NCBI GenBank assembly: GCA_023313575.1 | Contig: JAJTTP010000013.1 | Coordinates: forward strand, 558,001 to 622,000 | DNA length: 64,000 nucleotides | From: Eutypella sp. D-1 | Lineage: Eukaryota > Ascomycota > Sordariomycetes > Xylariales > Diatrypaceae | Reading direction: 5' to 3' | Part shown: piece by piece, positions 41,901-52,729 of the stretch | Layout: every line of letters starts with the position of its first letter | How positions within the stretch are numbered: position 1 is the stretch's first letter | Translations under genes and position numbers: made by a program | Notes under the pieces: generated by a model | What the model was told of the DNA's origin: nothing | Databases searched by the model: none | The model's input: only the letters and a program-made list of their open reading frames with translations

Positions 41901-44566
41901 CTCTGAAGAAGTCGGTCCAGCCGCCATTTCTGGCTGATGCAAGCTGGCCGGCGCATGTAGAGCTCCGGGCTAAGCCACCAATCGTGAATGTAGATGACAT
42001 CCTGGGCCATGCTGATCGCACGGGAGACATTCCACATGTAATCTCGGGCGTCTACGAGCCACTGAGCGAATGCGTTGCGTCGCACGGGCGCAAAGCTGTC
42101 GAATCTGTGACGCTGATGCCACTCCGTCTGCTTGAGCATATCAATGACGGATTCTTCGAACTGGCGTATCAGGGTCTGGTTGCGGGAAAAGAGTTTGATC
42201 TTTCGCTCTGCGGTGTAGAGCTTGATCGTGTGGTGGTGCTTCCCGCGTTTTCCTTCATCGGCTGATTCGACCAAGGCCTTGCCCTTGCCTTTATCCTTAT
42301 CGCCACCTATGGTGATGGCACCAAGTTGCCTAAACTTGCTCTTCTTCGAGACTATTTGGAACGTGGGATCCACCAAGTAAACATCGTAGATGTTCATGGT
42401 CGCGGGGGACTCAACGACTGCTATGTAGTTCTGCCTAACCAAGAACCACTTCCGACTATGCCGCTGGATGACCTTTTGCGGGGTCACGACACGCCGGAAA
42501 TCTATGCCCTTGGAAGATTGAATATGCAGGAAACACTCCTTCCCATGGAAGCTTCCCTCGGCAGCAAGTCTCACCCCCAGAGCGGACAGCTCAAGAAAAT
42601 TGCATAGACGGCCGTTGTCAGCACGAAACATAAGCCAGTGGATCATCTCCTGCAAGTAGTTCTCTATCCATTTCCGCTGCTTCTCGATGTTCTTCCGCCT
42701 AGCCAGCGCAGGGTTTTGTGGAATGGACAGAGTGGAGTCCCCACCTTCTAGGCCTGATGACTGACGGCGCAAAAACTGGTTTATACGAGACCGTTTACGG
42801 CCGGTATTGGGTGGCCTCTCATTTTCGTTGTCGCTTGCTGTGTTTTCGGCGTTGGTGGCCTCCCCGGCGGTAGCCTCCCCAGCAGTGGCTTCCCCAGCGG
42901 TGGCGTCAGCGTGGGGATCTTGGGTCCCGTTCTCGGGAGCCTTGTCCTCATCGTCGGACGAGTCAAGTTTCCTCGTGTAACCCATGATGTTCAGAAGTTT
43001 CTTGGGAAACCCAGGCTGCTTTGGGCGCTTGCGAGGGCCTGGGCCCGTCTGTGTTGACATGTCGGTTTTCTGCAACACCTTGTATTTCAGGTGAAGCTGC
43101 CAGATCTCCCAAACTGTACGGGTGACGGTCCATCTCATCCTGCTCACGCCACTGCCATACTCCAATACGATGGTGAAGACTGAGTGTCTGTCGCTATCGC
43201 CGCCCTCCCCGGGTTGACTGTCGATTACCCGTAGGTTGAGTTGTTCGAGCAAAACTGGGATCCGCTTGTTACCCCTGTCGTCTCTCTGGATCATGCTGGC
43301 GAACATGAGGACAGCCGGGGTGATAGCCCGCAGTTCAGCCATCAGCTCGGCGGACTTGTAGTAATCAAACTGGTCTATCCGTTTCTTCCCACCACCGAAT
43401 ATTCGCAGAGTATTCTTGACCTGTCGCCATCTCTGTCCACCGAAGGCCCCTTTCTTGTCGGTACCGAACATAGGACGTCTTGGCGACGCAAGCCATTCGC
43501 CATCGGAGGCGCCACCCTGACCAAACATATCGGATATACGGCGGCGATGACCAACGGTCCGAGGTCCAGGGCTGTCGAGATCATCGCGAGCTGAGTTTGG
43601 AAAATGGGGGCTTCCGATCCAGGAGCTCCCACGAGCCCAGGGGCGCCTCCTTCCTGTCAAATGATCCCGACCTTCGCCCTCAGATAGACCACCTCTGTGC
43701 TCAGCAGATTCAGGCATGGTCGACCTCCTAACCAGGGTGTTAAGACGACCGTGTCTAACAGGCGAACCAACATCGTCGTGTAGCCTAGGGGTGCTAGGGG
43801 AAGTGAAAACGTCAAGCTGCTTTAAGCGACGTCGCATCCTCTTTCTCTTCTTGGTCTTTGCGGGGCTACTGGTAGCGCCCTCGTCGCCGCTCTCCTCAAC
43901 GTCGGCATCGCTCCCTTCCTCCTGTTCCTCGAGTGTAGTCGGGACGCGGTAAGCTCGAGTGGTCGTGGGAGAGCTGGGAGTGGAGGCGGCATGCTCGGAC
44001 GCAGCCGGAGACTTAGGTGGTTGTAAGCCTCCGGAACTGCCTAGTGTTGACTTTAACTTGGACATCCATCTTTCGCTCCGGGACCTGCTCTCATTGTCTC
44101 CGTCCTCCCAGGAACCTTGGCGAGAATGTTCAGGGGGCGCGTCGAGCATAGTATCGGTCCTTGCAAACTGAACACTTCGCCGACCAGGGGAAATGGGGTC
44201 CGCGGGGGAAGCATCGCGGTTGGCATCTCCAAGGTCCAGCAAGTGGCCAGGGCCCCTGCCACGTCTAGTATCGGAAGGACCTGGGGTGGAGGCGCGTGAG
44301 GCAGTGACGGGAGAATAATCGGGGTGTGGTCTCCCGCCGTTCAAATAGTCAGTGGCCTCATCAGATGCCAATGTTGCAGGCGAATCAAGATTTGATATAA
44401 TGGGCAGTGGCAGTTCTCGGACCGGGATATGATCGGTATTCGGGGCAGGGGTGCTGGTAGATCGGAGAATAGAAGGGCGTTGATGACGTTGTCTATGAGC
44501 GGGAGAGGATATTTGGTTGCTCTGCGTCATTGGCGAGACGGAGTCCTCGCGGGACGGTGCGGACAT
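38963..44566 (-). CDS. SPO14/PLD1: Phospholipase D (PLD1/Spo14 type)
   Basis: Intronless 1867-residue frame. Two HKD catalytic motifs are complete: H946-x-K948-x4-D953 (HHEKICIVD, with GGIDLCFGRWD after it) and H1252-x-K1254-x4-D1259 (IHAKTIIVDD, with GSANINERSMLGNRDSE). Upstream lies a PX-like region (about 430-660: VLEYGSGVSRMRWTVTRTVWEIW, RKWIENYLQEMIHW) and a PH-like region (about 690-830). The N-terminal 390 residues and the C-terminal tail are Ser/Pro/Glu-rich and disordered. The enzyme hydrolyses phosphatidylcholine to phosphatidic acid and choline at membranes, controlled by PIP2; in yeast Spo14 is needed for sporulation membranes. Odd points: three ATAGE five-residue repeats about residue 560, and a GNGNGNGN run near the C terminus. 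The stop is followed directly by GTAAGT, not needed for the model. Confidence 0.93.
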   Translation of the reverse strand: MSAPSREDSVSPMTQSNQISSPAHRQRHQRPSILRSTSTPAPNTDHIPVRELPLPIISNLDSPATLASDEATDYLNGGRPHPDYSPVTASRASTPGPSDTRRGRGPGHLLDLGDANRDASPADPISPGRRSVQFARTDTMLDAPPEHSRQGSWEDGDNESRSRSERWMSKLKSTLGSSGGLQPPKSPAASEHAASTPSSPTTTRAYRVPTTLEEQEEGSDADVEESGDEGATSSPAKTKKRKRMRRRLKQLDVFTSPSTPRLHDDVGSPVRHGRLNTLVRRSTMPESAEHRGGLSEGEGRDHLTGRRRPWARGSSWIGSPHFPNSARDDLDSPGPRTVGHRRRISDMFGQGGASDGEWLASPRRPMFGTDKKGAFGGQRWRQVKNTLRIFGGGKKRIDQFDYYKSAELMAELRAITPAVLMFASMIQRDDRGNKRIPVLLEQLNLRVIDSQPGEGGDSDRHSVFTIVLEYGSGVSRMRWTVTRTVWEIWQLHLKYKVLQKTDMSTQTGPGPRKRPKQPGFPKKLLNIMGYTRKLDSSDDEDKAPENGTQDPHADATAGEATAGEATAGEATNAENTASDNENERPPNTGRKRSRINQFLRRQSSGLEGGDSTLSIPQNPALARRKNIEKQRKWIENYLQEMIHWLMFRADNGRLCNFLELSALGVRLAAEGSFHGKECFLHIQSSKGIDFRRVVTPQKVIQRHSRKWFLVRQNYIAVVESPATMNIYDVYLVDPTFQIVSKKSKFRQLGAITIGGDKDKGKGKALVESADEGKRGKHHHTIKLYTAERKIKLFSRNQTLIRQFEESVIDMLKQTEWHQRHRFDSFAPVRRNAFAQWLVDARDYMWNVSRAISMAQDVIYIHDWWLSPELYMRRPACISQKWRLDRLLQRKAREGVKVFIIIYRNVEQAIPIDSEYTKFSLLNLHDNIMVLRSPNQLKKNQFFYAHHEKICIVDHDVAFLGGIDLCFGRWDNPQHPLADDRPTGMEDGDSPRDADNTQLFPGKDYSNPRVLDFFKLNEPYEEMYDRSKVPRMPWHDVAMQVVGQPARDLTRHFVQRWNYLRRERKPTRPTPFLLPPPDANPSDLEALGLSGTCEVQMLRSAGDWSLGLREGTEHSIQSAYVRLIEESDHFVYMENQFFITSTETLNTRVVNHIGDALVNRIIKAHENDEEWQCCILIPLMPGFQNTVDQAEGSSVRLIMQFQYRSICRGPNSIFGRLREAGIEPDEYIRFFSLRQWDHIGSNNHLVTEQLYIHAKTIIVDDRVALIGSANINERSMLGNRDSEVAAVVRDTDMIWSTMAGEPYRVGRFAHTLRMRLMREHLGLDVDEITEQERLEALSVEERFEADMAHIYDGEDEPVAESSANGALNFLARPQAQHMPRSFNHDASADEGEYERPSTPSSSSDSSDRDSADRESRAQALKQERDVEGYGPDNWRAAQEQGIDQGRDSTIIDGHEVIFQQSEKKPEKSSKAPNDKSSTARHRSPTKNSQDQDNGKDNDKLPPTRVRRQTTDQMGLQHVSQLPTLPIKDDTDIGGPPMRIDENGKPTNDPPSNPWAADIEAVGIDKDCMRDPINPAFWENVWNKAAQNNTKIYRRVFRCMPDSEVTTWKEYHQFDDYAKLFKESMAGHNKSDEQEPKSRGSQSGPAAAAQTSEKVSEKAQAVNTENNPQVQVSNEDGTTVLNEKEAPVPENGHPSEPAAKPMTQTQDAAADAAKVMNGNGNGNGNQQDHEPPSPVQPGGEIPFPTLPVSEPQSDGGTLLEPQKSRERERRATFSSTEKPPAGETLGPNSPYAQNQNTNTNTAKRRRRATTRSSRRGTTFPYDLIARDDAEELCGLIQGHLVQFPYDWLEAEEKDNHWLYQADLLAPKEI

Positions 44567-44736
44567 GGTAATATAGTGTGATATATCGGCTTATAATTTT
44601 ATGATTAAGGGAGGTAGGGATGCCAGGTGGACAGTAGCAATTATCTGCTCGCGTGAAGAGGGAGGCCCCTTTTCTAGCCCTGGATTCGCGGTGTATCGGT
44701 AACGGTAGCCGCTGTAGCTGTTTATTGTAGTTGAAG

Positions 44737-44763
44737 CTGTTGTTGTTGTTGCTGCTGCTGCTT
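44737..44763. repeat. TGT/TGC triplet tract
   Basis: Consecutive TGT then TGC units upstream of the PLD gene. Confidence 0.9.
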
Positions 44764-45027
44764 CTTCAGCTCCTAGGGGTAGTTCCTATCCTATATGTGT
44801 TCTATATGTGCAGATCTGTACAAGATAGAGATGCACAGCACAACATCTGAGGGCAGTAGTGGAAAGAAAACGAATAACGTTTCTTCCCAGACACGCAGAC
44901 TATCTAATCCATTGCCCGAGGTAGGGAGAAAAATATCTTATCCCAGCTTATATTTGCAGAAGAAGCAGAGAGCAGTAGAGAGAAGGGGCGGTTTATTGAT
45001 TTAGCGCGTAGCACTGGTGACGTTCAC

Positions 45028-45071
45028 GGTAGCGGTGGTGGTGGTAGTGGTGGTGGTAAGTGGTGGTGGTG
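45028..45071. repeat. GGT triplet tract
   Basis: Imperfect GGT repeats in the PLD upstream region. Confidence 0.9.
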
Positions 45072-46302
45072 TCTCGATGGGGATGAAACGCGATAATTGC
45101 TAGTTTTGGACCGCGGGATGAACTTCGAAGTTCGTCTCGTCTCGGCTCGTCTCGTCTTCCCGTCTAATCTAGTCTAGTCTCTCCCGCGTCTCGTAAAGAA
45201 TGTGGTATTTAGAGAAGGGTAACACAAATGACGGGATACATGGAAAATAACCACCAAAGGTCGGTCTGGGTCCCCTAGGTTGCTGGTGTTGTAACGGGTT
45301 CGAGAATTTCCAAGGTTGGTTTGGGAATAGGAGGATAAGATAGAAAATATGGAGTACATAGTATGGAATAATTATGGAATACATAGTACGGGGGTGTGGG
45401 AAATGGGGAATGGCTCCCGGGGGGTACAACCTAGGAGTTGGTTGGTTGGTTAGTTACTAGTTGGCAGCTCCAAGGGTCCACTGGTAGCATGCATCCACTG
45501 GTACATAGATACATATATACTTCCCTAAGAAGTACTTCGTACGTTGATACATGCCCAGACATTTCTGACAGTCTGACAGTCCAGGGAGGGAGGTTGCCCT
45601 CCAGGGCTAATAATAATAAATAAGGTTCTCCTTTCCATTCTTGGTTGCCAAATTGGAAATAAAAATAAAAGTGGAATCGCACCTGCAGCTGATGGTGGAC
45701 GGGGTTAATAAATGAGAGCTGACCTCAGTCCCCCCACTCCAGGGCTGTTCAGCCAGGCTGCTGTGTCCCTCCTCCTCCTCCTCCAGTCCTACCTAGGTAC
45801 ATGCTGTAACTATATACTCCGTACAAGTATCCGGTAGCCAGGGACCAGATCAGCTACAGCTGCCCTACAGGGGGGATTTGAGTCCCAGGCTGACCAATGA
45901 GATTGATTGTTTCTCTCAGGTTCACCTAGAAAAGGCATCCATGGCATCCATCCATCAGTACAAGCTGTCAAAACGTTCTTTGTCGGTTTCTCAATATACT
46001 TATTATACTTACAACCTTGCAACTCTATCGTGAACCTTAACCTAATTAACATAATGCAAGGCACATGCGCATAAATTTTTTATCAGCATCTTGAGAAGTA
46101 GGTATGCAGGTAAACCGTAGATTATGAATATTTGTTGCTGATCTTATTAAATGATACAAATGCCTCCCCTCCCCTATGTAGGTATCTAATCTCTCTAACG
46201 GACGAATCTAGTAAGGCAACTAAATAGCATCTAATCTATAGCAACTCTCGGCAGTATCAGGCACCACACAGTATGCATATATGTACACCAGCCACCAACC
46301 CC

Positions 46303-48593
46303 CTATTCCCCCCGCCCCTCCTCCTCCTCATCTCCCTCCAACCAGATCTCGTGACCATCGCCCTCCCTCAGCCAAAAGCTCACAAGCAAGCCACAGACCG
46401 CAACGGCCGCGAGGCCCCAAAACACAGCGCCGACGCAGCCGCGACTGAGGCCGACGCCGTAGAGCCAGCCGCAGAGCATGGGGCCGATGGTGCGGGCGAG
46501 GGAGCTGGCGCTGACGCCGAAGCCGTGGATCGTGCCGAGCACGCTGGGGTGCGGCGAGCAGTTGTTGACGAGGATGGTCTGGGCGGGCAGCACGAACGTG
46601 CGCCCGACCACCTGCACGAACAGGAGCCCCGCCATCGCCGTCCAGATCCCGGGTCCCGTCTTCTCGCCCGGCGGCGCCGTCGTCGACGGCACCACCGCCA
46701 GGAACGGGATCAGCGCGTACGCCACGGGGAAGCAGAACGCGAACACCCGGTACGACCGCAGCGTCCCCAGCCGCGCCGACAGCCGCGGGTACGCGAAGAA
46801 CTGCAGCGTGATGCCAATCACGCCGAGCAGCGCCATCGCGCTGCCCACCCGTTGCGGCGAGAGGCCCAGCCCGCCCGTGAACCGGAACGGCAGGCGCGGC
46901 TGGAACCCCGGCGGCTCCGGGCGCGCCGGGTCGTACACGGGGGTCGACAGGAACACCGCCCAGAGCGAGTTGAACGTGCCGGCGCCGAACGCGAGGAAGA
47001 AGTGCGCGACGAACGTCATGACCACGTTGAACGTGAAGATCCGCCGGAACGGCAGCTTCTGCGTGTAGCGGCGGCCCTTCGTCCTGGGCGCGGGCCCGGG
47101 CGCGGACGCGGACGCCGCAGACAGCAGTGCGCCGTCGGCCGAGTCCCGCGGCGACGCCGGCGCCATCTCCAGGTCCGTGCTGATGCTCGGATCCCGCGAG
47201 CGCAGGGGCGTGTACGCGATTGACTCCTTGCGCCGCCTGCAGAGCCCGGTGATTGCGCGTCCCAGCAATATCCCATAATCCCGCCTATCCGAGGCCAGTT
47301 CGTGCGTCTGTGATGATGGGGCCGGGGGGGTGAGTTATGTACAATGTAACGGTTTGAAAGCGTACAGACAGCAAAGTACCACGTGCATATAGTTACATAC
47401 CTCTTTGAGAAACAACCAGACCAGCGTGAGCGAGCAGCACAGGAACACGGCACTGACGATATTCGGCGTCGCGTAGGGGAATTTGCGGAAGAACTCGATG
47501 TTGCCAAACGTGTCGGGGTAGGAGCCGGCGGGGTCAGATAGGAGGCCGCCAAGGACAGGGCCAATGATGACGCCGATGTTAAAGCACATAGGCAGCAGGA
47601 CGAACGCTTGCGCCTGAAACTTCTTTTCCCGGACAATCTCGCCAATCCTGCCTACTAGTTAGCGAAGCATGTACTGACCATCTATCGACCGCTTAATCCC
47701 TTACATTGTCCGCAACACGCCCACATTACCGTTCGTCACCCCGCCAAGGCACCTAAAAACAAGGGCTTGGCGAAAGGAGGTCGAGAATCCGAAGCCGACA
47801 CACGACGCCACTGTCCCTGTGTCAGTTATCTGGCTTGGTTAAAATGTTGAGAGTCTGGTTTCTTACTGCTGCCTAGCAGGCCAATGAGGATAACCGACTT
47901 GCGGCCGAACCACGCGGTATCCGCCACTCGGCCCCATATCAGGGCCGTGAAAAACTGCGCCGCGGTGAAACTCGCGGTGAGAATTCCGGCTTGGCTGGCA
48001 ATGACCGCATCCGATAGGGTGGGGTCAAACCACTTCAACTGGTAGAACATATACGACTGCGCGACACTGGGGTAAGTCTTTTTTTGCATAGTAGTAGGTA
48101 ACAACAACGGGCAAGCAGCAAGTGTGTTTCACGCCGTCTGAAATATGCACTGAATCACGGCGTCACAAGTTATTTCATGGTAAGGAAATCTGGGATGGCT
48201 TACTTGAAGCGATGTCTGGGTTAGGGGCTCGCTGAGACGAGCAAGCGTGATAACGATCAGCTGGGCCTTTTCGGGCAGATCACTCCACGCAACGACGTCT
48301 TTGGGTTTCTGCTCGTGCTCGCGCTCGCGCAGCTCCAGCGTCGGAACCGGCGTCGTGGATCGGGAGATGCCGGGACTGAACGCCCCCGCCACGCCGGCGG
48401 CGAGGGTGGCGTCCTCACCGTTCTCATCCCGGTGGACCGCATCGTCGACGTCGGACAGGCTCTTTTCGGACCCGGAATCCTCCGAGCTCAAGGTTTCGCT
48501 GTCGCCGTCCTCCGAGTTCTCGAAATTTTCTCGCTCTTCCGACCGTCCCTCCATCGGTCGGTCCTTAGATGGCAAGAGGCTTAGAGATATCAA
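46303..48593 (-). CDS. MFS transporter of the YCR023C/ZIFL type (five exons)
   Basis: Minus-strand exons: 48593-48204 (or from ATG 48554), 48056-47867, 47816-47705, 47647-47401 and 47307-46303. All introns are GT-AG and in phase, giving 647 (or 634) residues. An acidic Ser-rich cytosolic N terminus of about 100 residues precedes 12 predicted membrane segments. Family blocks: ARLSEPLTQTSLQSYMFYQLKWF, GILTASFTAAQFFTALIWGRVAD, FGRKSVILIGLLGS, GGVTNGNVGVLRTMIGEIV, LPMCFNIGVIIGPVLGG and GSYP. Relatives in plants and yeasts are ZIFL/YCR023C proteins exporting protons with metals or drugs; substrate here is unknown. A long basic-rich loop (residues about 390-450) separates the two six-helix halves. 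3' part is very GC-rich, so several long antisense frames there are artefacts. Confidence 0.87.
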
Positions 48594-50631
48594 TTATGGG
48601 TCGAGTCAATAGGTACCACTGAACCTGTAACGTGGGATTCTAGGGTTGCAGCAGAACAATGAAGCTGAAAATCACTTGCGTTTGACGAAAAATTCATGTT
48701 TACAGTTGAAAGTGAATTGACACGATTACTATGTTTGATGAATTCCCATATCACCGTGAGGCTTTTTGGTGCTCCGGCTGAGCTCCGAATCTATCACCGA
48801 TGACTATCTAGATTCCAAGATCGGAGGCCAAATGCGGACGGCTAATTGGCTGTTCGCTTAGAACCTTTTTTTCTTACCTAGGTTAATTATAATCCATGTA
48901 ACAAACTCGGCCCGGGGACACACCGGTCAGCAACATATAAGTGAGCGGTTTCTTTGACCTCACGACGCGTGGGCCGATTCGGGTCCGGATATCGTATTAA
49001 ATAATAATTTGCCCTGAGAATGAACGCGCCGTGAGGTTCTCGCGCCATTGCCGCTAACCTATCGTGCTTCGTCCGGAGGCTGAGCTATCTAGATAATAAA
49101 GAAACAGCCGCGACTATGAAAAGGAGCCGCGAAAAAGGGGTCTAATTATATCCGTTGGGAAGTAGTGCGCTTTTCAGCCGCGAGACGATTGAAAATATGT
49201 CTGTTCCGTATATCGGGATATTTAACCTAGATGTTCGTTTCGCGTACATTATATATGCCTTCCAGTCTCTGACGCTAGGTTTTTCGATGCAAAATTGGAA
49301 GCCCAAGGTGGCTACTTTTTGTTCAGATCCTCGACAGACAAAAACTTCCCCTGCCGCAGGCATGCATCCTGTGCCGACTAATCTGCGGAATAGGGCGGGA
49401 TGGGCAACGTCCCCGGGATCCTGAGCGTATAAGTGTGCGCAAACTGAGTAATGGCACTAACTTTTTGAGTATCTATGAATATTATTGCGGCTTCACAAAG
49501 ATTGACCGATTTTAATCGGGGGCGAGCCGCTGCTCTGCAGCGATTTTCAGATAGCTGGTCGATCGAGCCAAGAACCCGTGGCGGTATATTGCTGTGGCGG
49601 TTCAGGCGGTCAGCAAATTCCAATCCCGGCACGGCACGATCGGGCGCTGAAAGCCGCCTGTCGTTATCAACAGGAAAATATCTCCTGATTGAAAAAAGAA
49701 CAAGACCATGAACGCCCGAAACAAGCAGCTCGCTACCTCTCTCGGTCGACAAATCTCGACTGCTCAGTTCAGTTTTTCTTCAATAGATGTTTGATGAGAG
49801 TGAGTAAGCGAAGACATGACCGACTTTTCGAGAAATCGCAAGTCAAAGGATGTATATACGGATAGCTACGCGAGGCAATGCCAAGATCGTACGATAAAAG
49901 CTATCATCGGACGGGCCGGGGGGCAGGGCTGGGCTGTCGCTCATATACCGCGTCGAGCAAGGATCTCTGGGGGGGTTTTTCATAGCCCAGCCTTGCCAAC
50001 ACAGCGGACTTCAACGGATTTTCTCAGGGACCAAATGATTGGGTGTAAGACAGGGATGCCGATCCTTCTGAGGCACCGCGAGGACGGCGGCGCCCGAACT
50101 TTGTGGGCCGTCCGACTGGAGATCGGAGTCGGACCCTTCTTGGCATTCATCAGGGCTGAGCCCCCAGGGGGGGAGTGGTTACATATGTAGGCAGAGTGCG
50201 GAAGGCGGCGCGCAGCTCCAATCATCGATCCCTTCTTGGGATCCTTGCCGACTACCGATCTCCAGGCGGCCGGCCATGGCAAGCTGCAGGGTTAAACGCG
50301 ACCTGCTGCCAGTAGATTGCCGTATTCGTCGCGGCCCGAACGCCTTGTCAGCTCGTAATCTTCAATCATAAGACTTATTGCGCGCAACTCTGAGCTGCGA
50401 GAATTCTTCACTATGGCCTGACTATGTAGAAGTTGCCGTAAAGATCAGCATTGCCCTGGCGCACAGTAGGACAGAGGCATGGCGGACACCGGTCTACGCC
50501 GGCCGCCTGCAGAGTATATATGTGTAAGACTGGCCATCCGACGACAACGGAGAACCAACGTGAAATGACATCTGCATCGAGACCTACAAACACAACAACA
50601 ATAACCAAGGCATAACAACAAGAAATCCAGC
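48594..50631. other. Divergent promoter region of the MFS and ADH genes
   Basis: Two-kb spacer without a convincing gene. A perfect CCGATT-TT-AATCGG palindrome is at about 49507-49520. A 124-residue minus-strand frame at 49378-49752 resembles no family. The part at 50300-50631 is the likely ADH promoter. Confidence 0.45.
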
Positions 50632-51900
50632 ATGAGCAACACAGAAATAACAAAGACGGACTACAAGTTCGAGGGGTGGGTGGCCGACGACCCCAGCGCC
50701 ATAGACGGAAAGATGGTCTGGAAGGAGTTCGAGCCGAAGCCCTGGGAGGAGACCGACATCGACATCAAGGTCACGCACAGCGGGATGTGCGGCACAGACC
50801 TGCATTACCTGCGCAATGGCTTCGTACGTGCTTACTCGCCCATTTGAACCTAGCACTAACACTCTACTTAAGTACCTTTGCTAACCGCCAATGTTTCAGG
50901 GCACGACCCCGTACCCGATCACGGTAGGGCATGAGATCGTGGGCATCGCAGTGCGCGTGGGGTCCGAAGCGGAGGGCCACATCAAGGTGGGCGACCGGGT
51001 GGGGGTGGGGGCGCAGAACGACAGCTGCCTGTCGCGGTTCGGAAAGTGCGCGGCGTGCGCGGGGCGGGAGGAGAACTACTGCGGGCGGTTCGTGTGGACG
51101 TACGGGTCGACGCACTTCAACGGGGGCCGGGCACAGGGCGGGTACGCGACGTACCACCGGGCGCCGTCACACTTCGTGGTGCCGATCCCCAGCGGCATCG
51201 CGAGCCGCGACGTCGCGCCCATGCTGTGCGGCGGCGTCACCATGTTCGCGCCCCTGCGCGCTGCCAATGTCCACGCCGGCATGAACGTCGGAATCGTTGG
51301 CGTCGGCGGTCTTGGCCACTTCGGGATCATCTTCGCCAAGGCCATGGGGGCCGACAAGGTCGTCGGAATCTCGAGGCGGGCCTCGAAACGCGACGAGGTG
51401 CTGAGCTTCAAGGCCGACGACTACATCGCCACCGAAGACGACAAGGATTGGGTCGAGAAACACCGCGGTACCCTCGACCTCATCGTCTGTACCGTATCCT
51501 CATGCAAGGTACGTGTTTCCCAACTCTCTCTTCAGGACTACAAGTTTCCAATTCATTACTCATGCACTAACTTCAAGCCACTTCACAGATCCCTATCAAC
51601 GACTACCTAAAATTGCTGAAGATGCGCGGCACCTTCGTCCAGGTCGGACTTCCAGACGACGGACCGCTCAAGATCGAAGCGCTTCCAGTCGCGTTCGGTG
51701 GTCTGAAGTTCGCCGGATCGTGCGTCGGATCACCAGACGATATCCGGGCGATGCTAGACCTTGTCGTGCGCAAGCACCTGCGTGGCCTCGTGCAAGACCG
51801 GCCCATGAAAGACGCCAACCAAGCCATCATCGACCTAGAGAACGGCAAGGCGCGATACCGGTACTGCCTGGTGAACGAGGATTATTGGGACATATGGTAG
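50632..51900 (+). CDS. Zinc-dependent alcohol dehydrogenase, cinnamyl-alcohol/ADH6 type (three exons)
   Basis: Exons 50632-50823, 50900-51508 and 51589-51900; both introns are GTACGT...CAG and phase 0, giving 370 residues. Catalytic zinc ligands are C53 in HSGMCGTDLH and H75-E76 in VGHEIVG. The structural-zinc Cys cluster is C-x6-C-x2-C-x7-C (DSCLSRFGKCAACAGREENYC region). The nucleotide fold has VGIVGVGGLGHFGI, and SRRASKRDEV after its second strand favours NADP(H). Family members reduce medium-chain or aromatic aldehydes, or oxidise the matching alcohols, in the cytosol. C-terminal blocks MRGTFVQVGLPDDG and VVRKHLRGLVQ are normal. Length is typical and no residue of the active site is missing. 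Confidence 0.92.
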
Positions 51901-52549
51901 TGTTCAGAGGGTGCCACTGTACATTTTTCTTTCTTTCTTTTTCATTTTCCCGATACCTCCATCAACGTGTATAGAGTTAGACACAATAGACAGAGGCGTC
52001 TAAGTAGAGAGGAGGAAACTATGACTTTCATCCATCATAATCAGCGGTAATCTTAATCAACACCACACTGGAATACTATCATTTGCTTCACAACTCCTGT
52101 TGCGCCTATGCTGAACCAAATGGTTTCCGTCCGTTACTCGCACATACCGTCAGGGTGATGGCCCGGTATTAAATCGTGTTTATAGGGGGTTCAAGCTAGC
52201 TGTCTGCAAAAGCTCTCTCCCGGGCTATGAGACAACTTGCTATATATCCTATATTTCTATCATGGGCTACCTATACAGTGATTACAAGAGTAGAGAGGTT
52301 GATGCGTATTGGAAATACCTTTCAAGGCAATGAATACAGTTCAACATCAATACAGTTTAACATTAGCTAACAATATCAAATTAAATCAAGTCTCACCTCC
52401 CCTATACCCCCCTGCGCCTCTCTCGTAGTCCATATATCACCACCTTCCATTACATAACCGACTAACCCAACAACCCTGATCTCTTACCTCCTAAGCACCT
52501 GCCACATTACCAGAACGCAGCAGTAATCCGATGATCTATTGAATCCCCT
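51901..52549. other. Spacer between convergent frames
   Basis: AT-rich 3' region of the ADH gene with a CTTT run at about 51925-51940. No gene seen. Confidence 0.45.
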
Positions 52550-52729
52550 CTACCGTGGCTCGTCGGGGCCGCGGGGGTGGTGCCCTGCATCGTCGCAGCG
52601 GCGCGGGAGGACGAAGACGTGCGGGCCGCGGGCGCAGCCCTCGCTCGGGTTCGCGCACAGGCTCTCAAGCCTGACGCCGGCCGCCGTCCGGCAGCCGCAG
52701 GCGAAAGCGCGGATTGTGTAGTTGCACAT
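52550..52729 (-). CDS. Cysteine-rich 59-residue hypothetical protein
   Basis: A minus-strand ATG at 52729 opens a 59-codon frame to a TAG at 52550. It reads MCNYTIRAFACGCRTAAG, later LESLCANPSEGCARGPHVFV and LPRRCDDAG, with Cys at positions 2, 11, 13, 25, 32 and 45. The block is sharply GC-rich with G/C at third positions, while both flanks are AT-rich, which is strong compositional evidence for coding. The start MC-x-Y-T-x3-F-x-CGC resembles small fungal proteins beginning M-C-x-Y/T with CG(C/H) pairs that may bind zinc. No signal peptide. An extra exon upstream or downstream cannot be excluded. Family not confirmed. Confidence 0.55.
   Translation of the reverse strand: MCNYTIRAFACGCRTAAGVRLESLCANPSEGCARGPHVFVLPRRCDDAGHHPRGPDEPR

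Larger units (their letters stand above)
44567..46302. other. PLD promoter and spacer with microsatellites
   Basis: Upstream region of the PLD gene. Holds TGT/TGC triplets at 44737-44763, a GGT tract at 45028-45071 and CTCGT-type repeats about 45135-45190. Poly-purine/pyrimidine tracts follow. No gene is seen. Confidence 0.55.

Noticed and set aside
46273..47223. Long Arg/Ala-rich plus-strand frame
   Set aside because: Antisense shadow of the GC-rich MFS exon; no family resemblance.
49378..49752. 124-residue minus-strand frame in the MFS/ADH spacer
   Set aside because: No family, no codon bias, no clear start context.
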